A DNA stretch of 64,000 nucleotides from Helicobacter rodentium ATCC 700285 (GCF_000687535.1 NZ_JHWC01000009.1:26008-90007), one strand, 5' to 3'. Shown: positions 36,616-45,520, numbered from the stretch's first letter. Notes: generated by a model from the sequence alone, not told the origin. Translations and numbers: made by a program.

Positions 36616-38037
36616 TTATTTCCAAAATTCTGTATTATGGATTCCCACATCACTTGCTTTAAAGACCGGATTTTTTCCCTCTTTCTTTTGTCTTTCATAA
36701 TCTTTTAACACTTTTATAGCAATGTTTCCGAGTAATAAAATCGCTATAATATTAATGATTGCTGTAACTCCCATCACTACATCAGCGGTATTCCAAGCTA
36801 AATCAAGGCTAACTTGCGAACCTAAGAAAACTGCAAAAACGGCTGTTATACGAAAAATATTTAAAGCAATTTTATTTTTTGTGATAAATTTAAAATTCGC
36901 TTCCGCATAAAAATGATTGCCAATCAAAGAAGTGAAAGCGAAAAGCACCACCGCAACGCTAATAAAATGCAAGCCAAATTCCCCAAAATACCCTTCCATC
37001 ACCTTTTGCACAAGAGGAAAACCTTTAAATTCCTTGAGATTCTCTACATTGGAGCAAATTACCATTAAAGCAGTTGCGGAACAAATAATTAAAGTATCTA
37101 TGAATACAGACAAAGTCTGCACCATACCTTGCTTTGCGGGGTGAGTCGTGTGTGCAGCCGCCGCAGCGTTGGGCGCAGAACCCATACCTGCCTCATTGGA
37201 ATACAAACCCCTTTTGATACCTATCACCATAGCACTGCCCGAAAATCCCCCAAAAATGGATTCAAAATCAAAGGCTTGTGCAAAAATTTGACTAAAAGCA
37301 TTTGGAATCGCATCAAAATGCAACACTATCACGACAAGGGCAACAATCAAATACGAAAAAGCCATTACAGGCACAAGCACCGAGCTTATAATGGCACTTG
37401 CTTTAGAAGTTCCAAAGTAGAATCCAGCCACCAATATAGACACGATAATGCCGATAAAAATCTTCAACGAACCCTCATTGAAAGCCTCACTGCCTACATA
37501 AACCTCAAAAGCACTTGTTAGCGTGAAAGATTGCAAGCCATTGAAACCATAAGTAAAACAGGCAATAAGAGAAATGGCAAAAATAATACCAAAAACTCTT
37601 GAACCCAAAGCACTTTCTATGTAATAAGCGGGTCCTCCCTTGTAATTAAACTCTCCATCGCTTCTTTTATAAACTTGCGCCAAAGTGCTTTCTATAAAGG
37701 CACTTGCACCCCCAACAATCGCCACCACCCACATCCAAAACAAAGCACCAACGCCACCTAAACTAATCGCCACACCAACACCCACGATATTGCCAATCCC
37801 CACTCTAGAAGCCGTTGAAATCATCAACGCACCAAAGGGTGAAATATGCTCCTTTTGTCCTTTTTCTTTAAGGATAAAAAACACATCAGAGAGAAAACGA
37901 AACTGAATGAAGCGCGTTTTGATAGTAAAATAAAGCCCACAAGCAAGGAGTAGAAAAATCAAAATATAAGTGTATAAAAACCCACTCAACGCATCTATAA
38001 GATTTGAAAATTCTAAAACCACTTCTGAAAAATCCAT
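36616..38037 (-). CDS. Sodium:alanine/glycine symporter (AGCS family)
   Basis: 473 residues from ATG 38037 (MDFSEVV), chosen because GGAGTGAT precedes it; an ATG ten codons upstream lacks such a site. About 10-11 hydrophobic helices. AGCS signatures: GALMISTASRVGIGNIVGVG, WMWVVAIVGGASAFIESTLA, YKGGPAYYIE, and KRGLYSNEAGMGSAPNAAAA. Imports D/L-alanine or glycine with sodium. H. pylori has a homologue named DagA, but which amino acid this copy prefers is unknown. It is isolated between repeat blocks. Confidence 0.93.
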   Translation of the reverse strand: MDFSEVVLEFSNLIDALSGFLYTYILIFLLLACGLYFTIKTRFIQFRFLSDVFFILKEKGQKEHISPFGALMISTASRVGIGNIVGVGVAISLGGVGALFWMWVVAIVGGASAFIESTLAQVYKRSDGEFNYKGGPAYYIESALGSRVFGIIFAISLIACFTYGFNGLQSFTLTSAFEVYVGSEAFNEGSLKIFIGIIVSILVAGFYFGTSKASAIISSVLVPVMAFSYLIVALVVIVLHFDAIPNAFSQIFAQAFDFESIFGGFSGSAMVIGIKRGLYSNEAGMGSAPNAAAAAHTTHPAKQGMVQTLSVFIDTLIICSATALMVICSNVENLKEFKGFPLVQKVMEGYFGEFGLHFISVAVVLFAFTSLIGNHFYAEANFKFITKNKIALNIFRITAVFAVFLGSQVSLDLAWNTADVVMGVTAIINIIAILLLGNIAIKVLKDYERQKKEGKNPVFKASDVGIHNTEFWK

Positions 38038-38104
38038 ATCACTCCCTACAATCAAATGGCGTATCATACCATAAAGATTCCAAAATCCAAGAATCTTTGT
38101 ATTT

Positions 38105-38580
38105 TATCGCGTCTTTGCAAGAATTGTTTGCGATTTGCGACAATCCACGCTCTCCACTTTGTCATTGCAAAGTGCCAACCAAAGCACACATTGTATAGTA
38201 ATTGTGCGAGTTTTGGTGAGTTGTTAGCGCACAACACGCCCACGCTTACAAATCCATAATTTTGCATATCTAAAGTTTTCCACTTTGTCATTGCGAAGCC
38301 TCGTAAGAGACTGTGGTAATCTATAACTTTGGATTGCTTGTAAGTTTCTCACTCTATCATTGCAAGAAAAATTGAAAAATTTTCGTAGCAATCTATAATT
38401 TTGCACTTCTTTAAGGATTCTATTGTGAAATTTCCTTTTTTCAAGATTATGGATTGCTTCGTCATTTGCTTCGCCCATTCCTCACAATGACTAAAGGAGA
38501 GAATAGATTGCCTCGCCCCGCAATGACAGAATAGCAAGGTGTCATTGCAAGGCGAAGCCGAAGCGATCCATAATCTAGCA
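38105..38580. repeat. Interspersed palindromic repeat block reaching into the lysozyme gene
   Basis: Includes AGCCTC...GAGACT and AAAAATT...AATTTT inner hairpins and a GATTGCTTCG arm. Its right end (about 38515-38585) forms the last 40 codons of the lysozyme gene on the minus strand. Confidence 0.85.
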
Positions 38581-39055
38581 TACAAGAAACCTTTATCTGT
38601 CCATTCTCCACCATAGCACAGATTTTAACCCCGCGCCTTTTCACTTGGGCAAACCATTTGCTTTTGTGCATATTCTCTGCGGCTTGTTTATAATCCCCAC
38701 ATTCAAAGAATCGTAAGGTGTTTTTAAAGCTTTTGAGTGTCCCTAAGCCCACATTGTAATCAAAATCCACTAATGCCGCTTTCCTAACACAATCCATTTT
38801 GGAAAACCAAACAAAAGCCTCATCTAATTCCTTGTAACATTTCTCTAAATACTCTCTTAACCACTCTCTAGCCACAGCCTCGCTTACACTTCCATCAGGA
38901 TTCAACTTTACCTTTTCCTCTATGCTTAGCGGGTTTGCCTCAATGTTGCGCCCGAAGCCCATCGTATCAAATCCCGCAGGACATTTATAAACTTTGCTTC
39001 TAAAACCCTCAAATTCTGCACTTAAGGGTAAAATTAAATCAATGGTTTCTTTCAT
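38462..39055 (-). CDS. T4-type lysozyme with repeat-derived C-terminus
   Basis: 197 residues from ATG 39055 (MKETIDLIL). Residues 1 to about 155 align with the T4/P21 muramidase pattern: catalytic Glu in EFEGFRSKVYKCPAG, Thr in FDTMGFGR, VRKAALVDFDYNVG, and a closing SKWFAQVKRRGVKICAM helix. The T4 Asp20 position is Cys here (KCPAG), which is common in phage-type enzymes and tolerated. Residues 158-197 are encoded by an interspersed repeat arm, so the original stop has been lost. There is no signal peptide and no adjacent holin I can identify. It is last in a minus-strand run with two DUF2589 genes, which may be the functional context. Confidence 0.8.
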   Translation of the reverse strand: MKETIDLILPLSAEFEGFRSKVYKCPAGFDTMGFGRNIEANPLSIEEKVKLNPDGSVSEAVAREWLREYLEKCYKELDEAFVWFSKMDCVRKAALVDFDYNVGLGTLKSFKNTLRFFECGDYKQAAENMHKSKWFAQVKRRGVKICAMVENGQIKVSCMLDYGSLRLRLAMTPCYSVIAGRGNLFSPLVIVRNGRSK

Positions 39056-39253
39056 TTCTTTTCCTCTGTTAATAAAATTCAATGTTGGGGAGTTTTAGGG
39101 ATTCCAAGCAAGAGTAGGTAACCTAGATTAGTAAGTAAAACCTTTCCTTATTGCTTGGAATCTTAAGCTTAACTCTAGTTAATCTTTAACTTAAACACGC
39201 AAAAACAAAAATCTAAAGACAGGATTCCTATCCGCACAATGTGTCAATAGAGT

Positions 39254-39574
39254 TTATAATGTCCCTTGTTGGCTAAATTTGTTTTTAGCTTCTGCTATGG
39301 TAATGCCACTAATGAGATAATGCCCTTTATTCTTGCCTTTTGCAAAATCCTCTTGGATTCTAAAGTTTGCAAGTGTTTTGAGTTTGTTGTATTTCGTTAC
39401 GCCATAATGAGCATTTGGTCTATTCTTGCGCAAAAAATTTACAGCCTTTGCTTCTGTTTCAGCAGCATACACGCTCATACCTGCAACAATTTCCTTATCT
39501 TGCTCATCTGTATCAATTTCAACTTTTCCATTATTAAGACCCCTCACAACATACCAATTATCCTCTATACTCAT
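39254..39574 (-). CDS. Hypothetical protein
   Basis: 106 residues, not recognised. Mildly charged, mixed alpha/beta, no membrane segment or signal peptide; it begins MSIEDNWYVVRGLNNGK and contains EAKAVNFLRKNRPNAHYGVT. A good ribosome-binding site (AAAGGATACAAA) precedes ATG 39574. It sits between the lysozyme and the interrupted gene at 39590, in the same direction, so it is probably part of one operon with the DUF2589 pair. Confidence 0.65.
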   Translation of the reverse strand: MSIEDNWYVVRGLNNGKVEIDTDEQDKEIVAGMSVYAAETEAKAVNFLRKNRPNAHYGVTKYNKLKTLANFRIQEDFAKGKNKGHYLISGITIAEAKNKFSQQGTL

Positions 39575-39589
39575 TTTGTATCCTTTCTT

Positions 39590-40018
39590 TTAAATTGTTA
39601 GCCAAATTTCTCTTGCTTGTTCTCTTGTGATGATTGCTTTGTCTAAGGTGATTTTATCTTGATGAATCCTCACTTGATGAACGCTAAAACTTTGAAACAA
39701 GGATTTAAAGAAGTTTGGCTTTTGAAGTAAATATTTGTTTTATTTGTTTTTGTAAATGTTAAAACGAAGCTCTATGTTTAAGGTATATTTTGGATAAAAA
39801 AGCATTTTGAATGCCTGTTCTAACGATTTTTCAAAATGTTTTTGCGATAAAATTCCAAGTTGATAATAACGTTCTTGCATTAAATCTTGAATCTTATTTT
39901 CGCAAAACACTTTTTCTTTTTGTAAAAGAAAAACAAATATTTCCAAATTGATAACTAATTTTGATTTTTTGCCTTTGTGGAATCCAATCCAGCTTAAATC
40001 AAAGAATCTAGCCATCAA
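39590..40018 (-). pseudogene. Hypothetical gene interrupted by an in-frame stop
   Basis: ATG 40018 gives a 92-residue frame ending at TAA 39740-39742 (…FNIYKNK). The same frame continues for another 50 codons without a stop, to TAA 39590, and that part still reads like protein (HQVRIHQDKITLDKAIITRE). The simplest view is a 142-residue protein truncated by one nonsense mutation; a shorter genuine 92-residue protein is possible. Family unknown; no membrane segment. Same orientation as its DUF2589 and lysozyme neighbours. Confidence 0.5.
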
Positions 40019-40061
40019 TCACCTCTTATCTCAAGCAACTTTATTGAATATTGCGCATTGC

Positions 40062-40619
40062 TTATGAGGACGATTCCTCTTTGGGCTGTATGGAACGATT
40101 GATAATATCTAAGACTCTTGATAATCCCTCGCTCATTCCATCATCTTTTGCAATGAGTTCTATGTGGTATTTAGCGGAAGTATCCGTGCTTCTTGTGTTT
40201 TCTTTATGAGAGCTAATGGAACCTTTAATGGATACTTTTGCTTTAAAACACGCAAAACCAATGCTTGCTTCCGCATCAAGCGAACCGCTTTTATCACCTG
40301 AAGTTTTGGATTCTTCTGCGGTTTTGACTTCCATATCAAAAGCAACATTCACATTGTTAATTGCTAGACTTGGAATCTTTACCACAGCAAGAAGCGGAGT
40401 TTGGATATTCATTTTTTGAGTTGTTCCGTCTTCTTTAATCTGTTCGTATTTAAAATCCACCGTTCTTACTGCGGAATCCTCTTGCATTCCAACCGTTTGG
40501 ATAAAATTTGCTGTGGCATTTGCAAGTTGTAATTGTGCGTTGCAAGCTGCTTGTAAGGGTCCTCCTATGAGGGACGACATATCTAACCCTGAAAATTGAT
40601 TTGTAATTTCCGTTGCCAT
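40062..40619 (-). CDS. DUF2589 family protein (second of pair)
   Basis: 185 residues. DUF2589 hallmarks: PLQAACNAQLQLANATANFI near the N-terminus, PLLAVVKIPSLAINNVNVAF, the EVKTAEESK beta strand and a Ser/Thr-rich loop (GSISSHKENTRSTDTSAKY). The function of the family is unknown to me. It follows the other DUF2589 gene by 15 bp, with AAGGAG before its ATG. The C-terminal RVLDIINRSIQ helix resembles RMINELINHVQ of its neighbour, so the two are paralogues. Confidence 0.75.
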   Translation of the reverse strand: MATEITNQFSGLDMSSLIGGPLQAACNAQLQLANATANFIQTVGMQEDSAVRTVDFKYEQIKEDGTTQKMNIQTPLLAVVKIPSLAINNVNVAFDMEVKTAEESKTSGDKSGSLDAEASIGFACFKAKVSIKGSISSHKENTRSTDTSAKYHIELIAKDDGMSEGLSRVLDIINRSIQPKEESSS

Positions 40620-40634
40620 TTTTAACTCCTTAAA

Positions 40635-41231
40635 TTATTGATTTTCTCCATTATTTTCTTTTACATCTTGTTGTTCCTCCTTTCTTAGGATTAGATTTTC
40701 TTGGTATCCTTGAACGTGGTTAATAAGCTCGTTAATCATTCTTGAAGTTCCTTCGGATAAATCGTGTTTGCTTATTGTTAAGCAAATGTGTGCGCTTAAT
40801 CCCTTTTCTTTGCCAAAGCTGGAGCCTACAACATCAACCTTTAAGGAAAGCAAGGCATCAAAGCTTTTTATCGTCTTGTCGTTTTCCTCTTGACTTAAGC
40901 CTTCTAATCCAACCAAGCCAACATCAAATTCTGTTTTTATAGTTTCTATGTGAATAGGTGTAATAGGTAAAAGATTGATATAAGGAACGCTATAATATCT
41001 AGTTTTTAGAAACTTCTCATTGGAATCTGGAATCCCTATTTTTATGGTTTTTGGAAAGATTCCGGGTAAGAGTTCGTCTGTTAAATTGCCCTGTGCGTCT
41101 TTTTTAAACTTTTTCTTAAAAAAGGTAAAAATATGAGAGAGTTGGGATTCCTCAACATCACTTTGTGCCTGTGCAACAGCTTTTGAAATAGAGACGATAA
41201 TATCACTTAGAGATTTTGCTTCTTTTGCCAT
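40635..41231 (-). CDS. DUF2589-related protein (first of operon)
   Basis: 198 residues. Shares with its neighbour the N-terminal Ala/Gln helix (SISKAVAQAQSDVEESQLSH), a central PYINLLPITPIHIETIKTEF strand pair and the C-terminal DLSEGTSRMINELINHV helix, so I place it in the same DUF2589-like group. It has a charged KKKFKKDAQG stretch near residue 40. It heads the operon DUF2589-DUF2589-small-small-lysozyme. The divergent 220-bp region upstream contains an 18-bp inverted repeat at 41279-41323 that could be its operator. Confidence 0.7.
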   Translation of the reverse strand: MAKEAKSLSDIIVSISKAVAQAQSDVEESQLSHIFTFFKKKFKKDAQGNLTDELLPGIFPKTIKIGIPDSNEKFLKTRYYSVPYINLLPITPIHIETIKTEFDVGLVGLEGLSQEENDKTIKSFDALLSLKVDVVGSSFGKEKGLSAHICLTISKHDLSEGTSRMINELINHVQGYQENLILRKEEQQDVKENNGENQ

Positions 41232-41278
41232 TTGTTATCCTTGTAAAAATATTGTTAAGTATAATATAGTCGCTATAT

Positions 41279-41323
41279 TAGCAACTATCTAAATGCGAAG
41301 TGTCTGCATTTAGATAGTTGCTA
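41279..41323. promoter_or_regulatory. Perfect 18-bp inverted repeat, likely operator
   Basis: TAGCAACTATCTAAATGC, nine-base loop, then its exact complement. It lies 48 bp upstream of the first DUF2589 gene, near an ATATAG-cga-CTATAT palindrome and a minus-strand TATAAT-like box. Divergent genes on both sides make a terminator unlikely. Confidence 0.65.
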
Positions 41324-41453
41324 TACCTTTGTCAAGTTTATTTAAAAAAATCAGATTATTTTGTTTTTAATGGATTGTAAAATTATTTTTTGTTAAATTG
41401 CAGTTGGATAAAAAAGCTCTATTGTTTTTGAAATCATCATTCAAGGAGCGAAA

Positions 41454-41923
41454 ATGAATATTGGGAATTTTTTAGTTGTGTATTTTGCTTTGTTTTTTGG
41501 AGTTTTTACCTTAGCGCAAAATGCTATAACAGAGGAAAAAGAGCTTTCGGAGGTTTGCACAGATTATCAGTCTTGGGTGCAAAATAAAGATATTTTGAAT
41601 ACTTATCCTTTCTTTAAAGGAGAGGGGATAGAAAGCAAAAACGCAAAGCCTTTTAGTTATCGTAATCTTAACTCCAAAACAACCCAAATAAACCCCTTTT
41701 AAGAAAAACTTTGCCACAACAAAATGCAGAGGATACTTTGCGTTTTGTAAAAAGCTTAGAAAAGGAAAACGATGGTAAAACTTGCTATATCATAAAAAAT
41801 GAGAATGAAATATGGATTCGCTCACAACCGATGAAACCCAAAGAATTTATTTTCATTTTAATGCAAGAGGGGCAAAGTGCCAAGCTTTATTATTATGAAA
41901 ATATCACTTTTGATGAGGATTGA
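41454..41923 (+). pseudogene. Frameshifted small exported protein
   Basis: The first frame (41454-41702, 82 codons) has an N-terminal hydrophobic segment (IGNFLVVYFALFFGVFTLA) and stops at ...TTQINPF. The second (to 41923) reads LPQQNAEDTLRFVKSLEK... to FDED. Inserting one base at CCCCTTTT (41693-41700) joins them without a stop, giving about 157 residues (INPLLRKTLPQQ). I read this as a one-base deletion in a short homopolymer run. No family recognised. It is preceded by CAAGGAGCGAAA. Confidence 0.6.
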
Positions 41924-42036
41924 AGCTTTAAGTAGGGCTTTTGCCTTGCTTAAATGCTTGCTATTGTTTGTTAAGCTTGTGAGTTTTTATGCTTCTCCTT
42001 AAATATTCTTTAAACCTTGATGTATTTAACCTCTTG

Positions 42037-42058
42037 CCCCCCCATTTTTTGCTATAAT
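42037..42058 (+). promoter_or_regulatory. Chemoreceptor promoter with C7 tract
   Basis: CCCCCCC (42037-42043) lies nine bases before a TATAAT (42053-42058), about 65 bp upstream of the frameshifted MCP start. Tract length could tune the promoter, but seven C is short for phase variation. Confidence 0.4.
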
Positions 42059-42122
42059 TTTGCCCTCGCGCTTTTAAAAGGGAGAATCTTAACGTTTATT
42101 TATTTCAAAGAAGGATTGTCAT

Positions 42123-44104
42123 ATGTCGTCTATTGGTAGCAATTTAATTGCGATTATTTGTCTGTGTGTTTGTATTGTTGTTGCAACACTTAGTTTTTTG
42201 AATTATTCCACGAATGCAAGCTTTATCAAAAACAAGCTTGAGAACTATGAATTGCCTCTTGCGGGGGAGAAAGTCGCCTTGCGCGTGGATAAAGAGTTGA
42301 GAATTTATTTGAGTGCTTCTAATGCAATGGCGCATAATGCCTATATTTTGGAGTGGATTGAAGGCGGGGAGAGTGCGCAATTACAGGGTGGGGAGCAGTT
42401 GTTTTTCAAAAATCAACAAGCCATTGAAAAGGCATTTGGAGCTTTTACCACCTTTCTTGCTTCTGCTAAGACTGCGAAGTTTTATTCTAGCAGGAGTCTG
42501 GAATCTATACTTGATATAAAAGGTAGAGATAGCTGGTTTGTGGATTTGCAAAACGCAAAGGGTGATTATGTTTTAAACATTAACACTGATAGAGAAAGCG
42601 GTAAGCAATCTTTGTTTGTCAATTATAAAGTTTTGGACGATAAAGGCACATTTGTTGGCGCAACAGGACTTGGTGTCTCTGTGGAAGCATTAGCGGATTT
42701 CATCGCAAAAGAGAAAATCGGCAAGAGCGGTTATTCTTTTGTGGTGAATACGAGTGGCAAGATTATCTTGCACCCTGATAGAAAGCTTATGGGCGCATCG
42801 TCTCTTAGCGATTTAAGCGGTGTGCGCGACATTGCACAAGATATGCTTAGCAATGCGAAATCTGTCTTTACCTATGTGGATAAGGTGGAGCAAATTGCAG
42901 TGGTAACGAGGCTTCCGGAGTTAGGTTATATCGTGATTAGTCAAATTTCTGCGAGTGAGGCTTATGAATCTCTTAATATGATTTTTTGGCGTTCCTTGAT
43001 TCTGGGTGTTGTTTTTGTGATTTTGGGCATTATTTTTGCAGTTTTTGTGGGGCGATACTTCAAAAACAATATCACGAAATTACAACAAAGAGTTCTTGAA
43101 TTTTGTGAATATGTCAATTCCAAACGGGATTCCATTGCGCCAATCCATATTGAAAGTAAAGATGAAATCGGCACAATGGCGCGAGTATTAAATAAAGAAA
43201 TTCACAACACGCAAGAGAATTTGAAAATCAACAATGAGGTGATTAAGCAAGTGCAAGAAGTTGTGAATCGCATTGAAAAGGGTGATTTTAGCGGACAAAT
43301 TACCTTTAAACCAAGCAATCTTCAACTCATTTCCCTTGTTTCTTTGATTGAGCAACTAAAGACTTCTTTGCATACTTGCTTACCAAAGCCACAGAAGTGC
43401 TAACAGAGTTTGCGAATTATGATTTTACGAAGCGGTTAGAAGTAGGACATTATCAAAACGAGGCAAAGGATTTGCTAAGCGGAATCTCTAATCTCGGCGA
43501 GATGATGCGCTCAATGCTCAAAGATGAGCTTAATCTCTCTAGCAATCTCGCTAATCAGTCCAACAGCCAAACGGAACAGATGAATACGCTTTTTGATTCT
43601 ATGGAGAAGCAAGTCAGTGCGCTTGGCAAAATGGTGGATTTAGCGGCAGACATTACCGATTCTATGCAAAGTGTTTCAAGTCGCACTTCCGATGTGATTG
43701 CGCAGGGAGAGGATATTAAAAATGTCATCGGTATCATTCGGGATATTGCAGATCAAACAAACCTTTTAGCCCTCAATGCTGCGATTGAGGCGGCAAGGGC
43801 TGGGGAACACGGCAGGGGCTTTGCGGTTGTTGCCGATGAAGTGCGCAAACTTGCAGAACGCACACAAAAAAGTTTAGGTGAGATTGAGGCAAATACAAAT
43901 CTCCTTGTGCAGTCTATTAATGATATGGCGGAATCCATTAAGGGGCAAGAGCAAGGCATTAATCAAATCAATGAAACCACAAACGCCATTAACGACGCCA
44001 CGGAGGAGAATAAGCAAATCGTGCATAGTGTGTTAGATGTTAGCAGACAGATTGACGCAAGTGCCTTGCAAATCAAATCCGATGTGGAGAAAAAGAAGTT
44101 TTAG
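42123..44104 (+). pseudogene. Methyl-accepting chemotaxis protein, one-base frameshift
   Basis: The first frame encodes an N-terminal membrane helix, a Cache-type periplasmic sensor (to about 280), a second membrane segment (SLILGVVFVILGIIFAVFVG) and a HAMP region, and stops at 43403. The second frame carries the signalling domain with the hairpin-tip motif [20 protein letters not shown], ending ...EKKKF at 44104. One base inserted near 43375 (CATAC-N-TTGCTTACC) restores H-T-L-L-T-K-A-T. The receptor is therefore probably non-functional as read. The C-terminal tail VEKKKF resembles that of the MCP at 56.6 kb (VNKKKF). Confidence 0.85.
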
Positions 44105-44139
44105 GGATTTAAAATAGTATTCTATAAATTCAGTAATAT

Positions 44140-44300
44140 ATCGCTGTTGGGATTCCATTGTAGAATCTTTGGTATGCAAAATTATGGATTGCCACGAAGC
44201 CTTACGACTTCTCGCAATGACTAAGTGGTGAATTTTTCTATTTACAAGATTATGGATTGCTTTGTTGCGTTTCGCATTGCCTCGCAATGAAGCGGTTTAT
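44140..44300. repeat. Interspersed palindromic repeat block
   Basis: Spacer motif GGGATTCCATTGTAGAATC followed by an ATTATGGATTGCCACGAAGCCTT arm with inner GAAG-ccttac-GACTTC (imperfect), then an ATTGCTTTGTTGCG...CCTCGCAATGAAGCG arm. Lies downstream of the frameshifted MCP. Confidence 0.75.
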
Positions 44301-44460
44301 ATTCTTGTCAATTTACCTAACTATAACGTGCATTTTTTTATGTTTATTTTTGTAACTATTAATGGGTAGTGTGTAAAAAATTTACAAATTTTAATAAAAA
44401 AGAGTGGAATATTTTTGAAATGCGTTACAATAAAAACATCTTAATTTTTAAAGAATGTCA

Positions 44461-44722
44461 ATGAAATTTTTATTTGTATGGCTATTAATGGCTTCGTAGT
44501 TGTTTGGCGTGGTGAATTTAAACACGGCAAGCAAAGAAGAATTAATGCAGGTTAAGGGAATCGGATAAGTCAAAGCGCAGGCAATTTTGGATTATCGCGC
44601 TATCAAGCCCTTTAAGTCTATTAATGAGCTTGGTAATATCAAAGGGTTTGGAGAGAAAAACTTTAGAAATGTTAAAAGGTAAATTTGTGGTGGAGGAAAT
44701 TTTAGAGATAAAAACCAAATAA
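44461..44722 (+). pseudogene. Degenerate comEA (helix-hairpin-helix competence protein)
   Basis: The frame from ATG 44461 reads MKFLFVWLLMAS-stop-LFGVVNLNTASKEELMQVKGIG-stop-VKAQAILDYRAIKPF...INELGNIKGFGEK, then needs a one-base shift to continue TLEMLKGKFVVEEI to TAA 44720. It is a clear ComEA/Cj0011c-type protein: signal peptide, NxNTAS, GIG, AILDYR and GFG, the two helix-hairpin-helix motifs that bind incoming DNA. Two stops (TAG, TAA) and a shift show real decay rather than one sequencing error. DNA uptake via this protein is lost unless another copy exists. Confidence 0.88.
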
Positions 44723-44904
44723 AAATCAAACAAATAAAATATATCACCTATTCAAGATAAAAAGATTTTAGATTTTTAAAGAATAAAATTTATATTTTTA
44801 GCTATTTTTACTTGTAAATAAGCACTTTTTGGCTAGAACTGAGAGAATTTTTGGAATCTCCTCATGTCGTTGCTACGAGTGCTATTGAGTATTTTTGGTT
44901 ATCA

Positions 44905-45075
44905 ACATTATGGATTGCTTCACTTCGTTCGCAATGACGAGAAACCAAAGCATCTGCTACTTCGTTATTACGAGGGCTTTGCCCGAAGCAATCCATAACC
45001 TTATCAACTCTTGATTCTGCAATGGAATCTTTAAAGTATGCCTGATTATGGATTGCTTCGTCCGTTCCGCTTTTA
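44905..45075. repeat. Interspersed palindromic repeat block
   Basis: Arms ATTATGGATTGCTTCACTTCG...CGCAATGACG, ...GAAGCAATCCATAAC and ATTATGGATTGCTTCGTCCG with the AATGGAATCTTTAAAG spacer. Immediately precedes the glycosyltransferase fragment. 44723-44904 is AT-rich with nothing supported. Confidence 0.75.
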
Positions 45076-45122
45076 AGCCCAAAAAAAATTAAGAAAATTG
45101 CAAAACAATCCTCAAGCAAAGA

Positions 45123-45305
45123 TTGGACTTTAAAAATAATATCACTATTATTTGTGTAGATGACGGAAGCACTGATAATAGCGCAAAGATTATCCAAAAA
45201 TATCAAAAGAAATTTCCAGAAAATATCGTTTATCTCCACAAAGAAAATAGCGGACAAGCAAGTGCAAGGAATCTAGGAATAAAGTGGCTCCAAGAGAAGC
45301 TAGGC
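45123..45305 (+). pseudogene. Glycosyltransferase family 2 fragment
   Basis: About 60 codons of a GT2 N-terminus: ITIICVDDGSTDNSAKIIQK (the VDDGSTD nucleotide-binding motif) followed by HKENSGQASARNLGIKWL. The upstream start is missing and the downstream part runs into repeat sequence after GYTECFG. Repeats on both sides suggest that the gene was broken by recombination between repeat copies. Confidence 0.8.
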
Positions 45306-45309
45306 TACA

Positions 45310-45500
45310 CAGAGTGCTTTGGCTTCTCGTCATTGCGAGGCGAAGCAATCCATAATCAAGCAAATCAAACAATGAAATCTTTAAAGGTGAGATTCTGTAT
45401 TATGGATTTGCGCAGTGTGCGCCACGAGATTCTAGCGAATCTCTCGCAATGACGCAGTGGGAGATTCTACCTTTCGCAATGAAAGATTCCAACCCGCCTT
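45310..45500. repeat. Interspersed palindromic repeat block
   Basis: CATTGCGAGGCGAAGCAATCCATAAT (in two parts), a spacer with AATGAAATCTTTAAAG, and a GGATTTGCGCAGTGTGCGCC arm with inner GATTC-tagc-GAATC near 45428. Lies between the GT2 fragment and pyrF. Confidence 0.75.
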
Positions 45501-45520
45501 GCCCTTGCAAGACTTAAAGT

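Noticed and set aside
38462..41231. Prophage
   Set aside because: Only the lysozyme is phage-like; no integrase, terminase, capsid, tail or attachment sites are seen.
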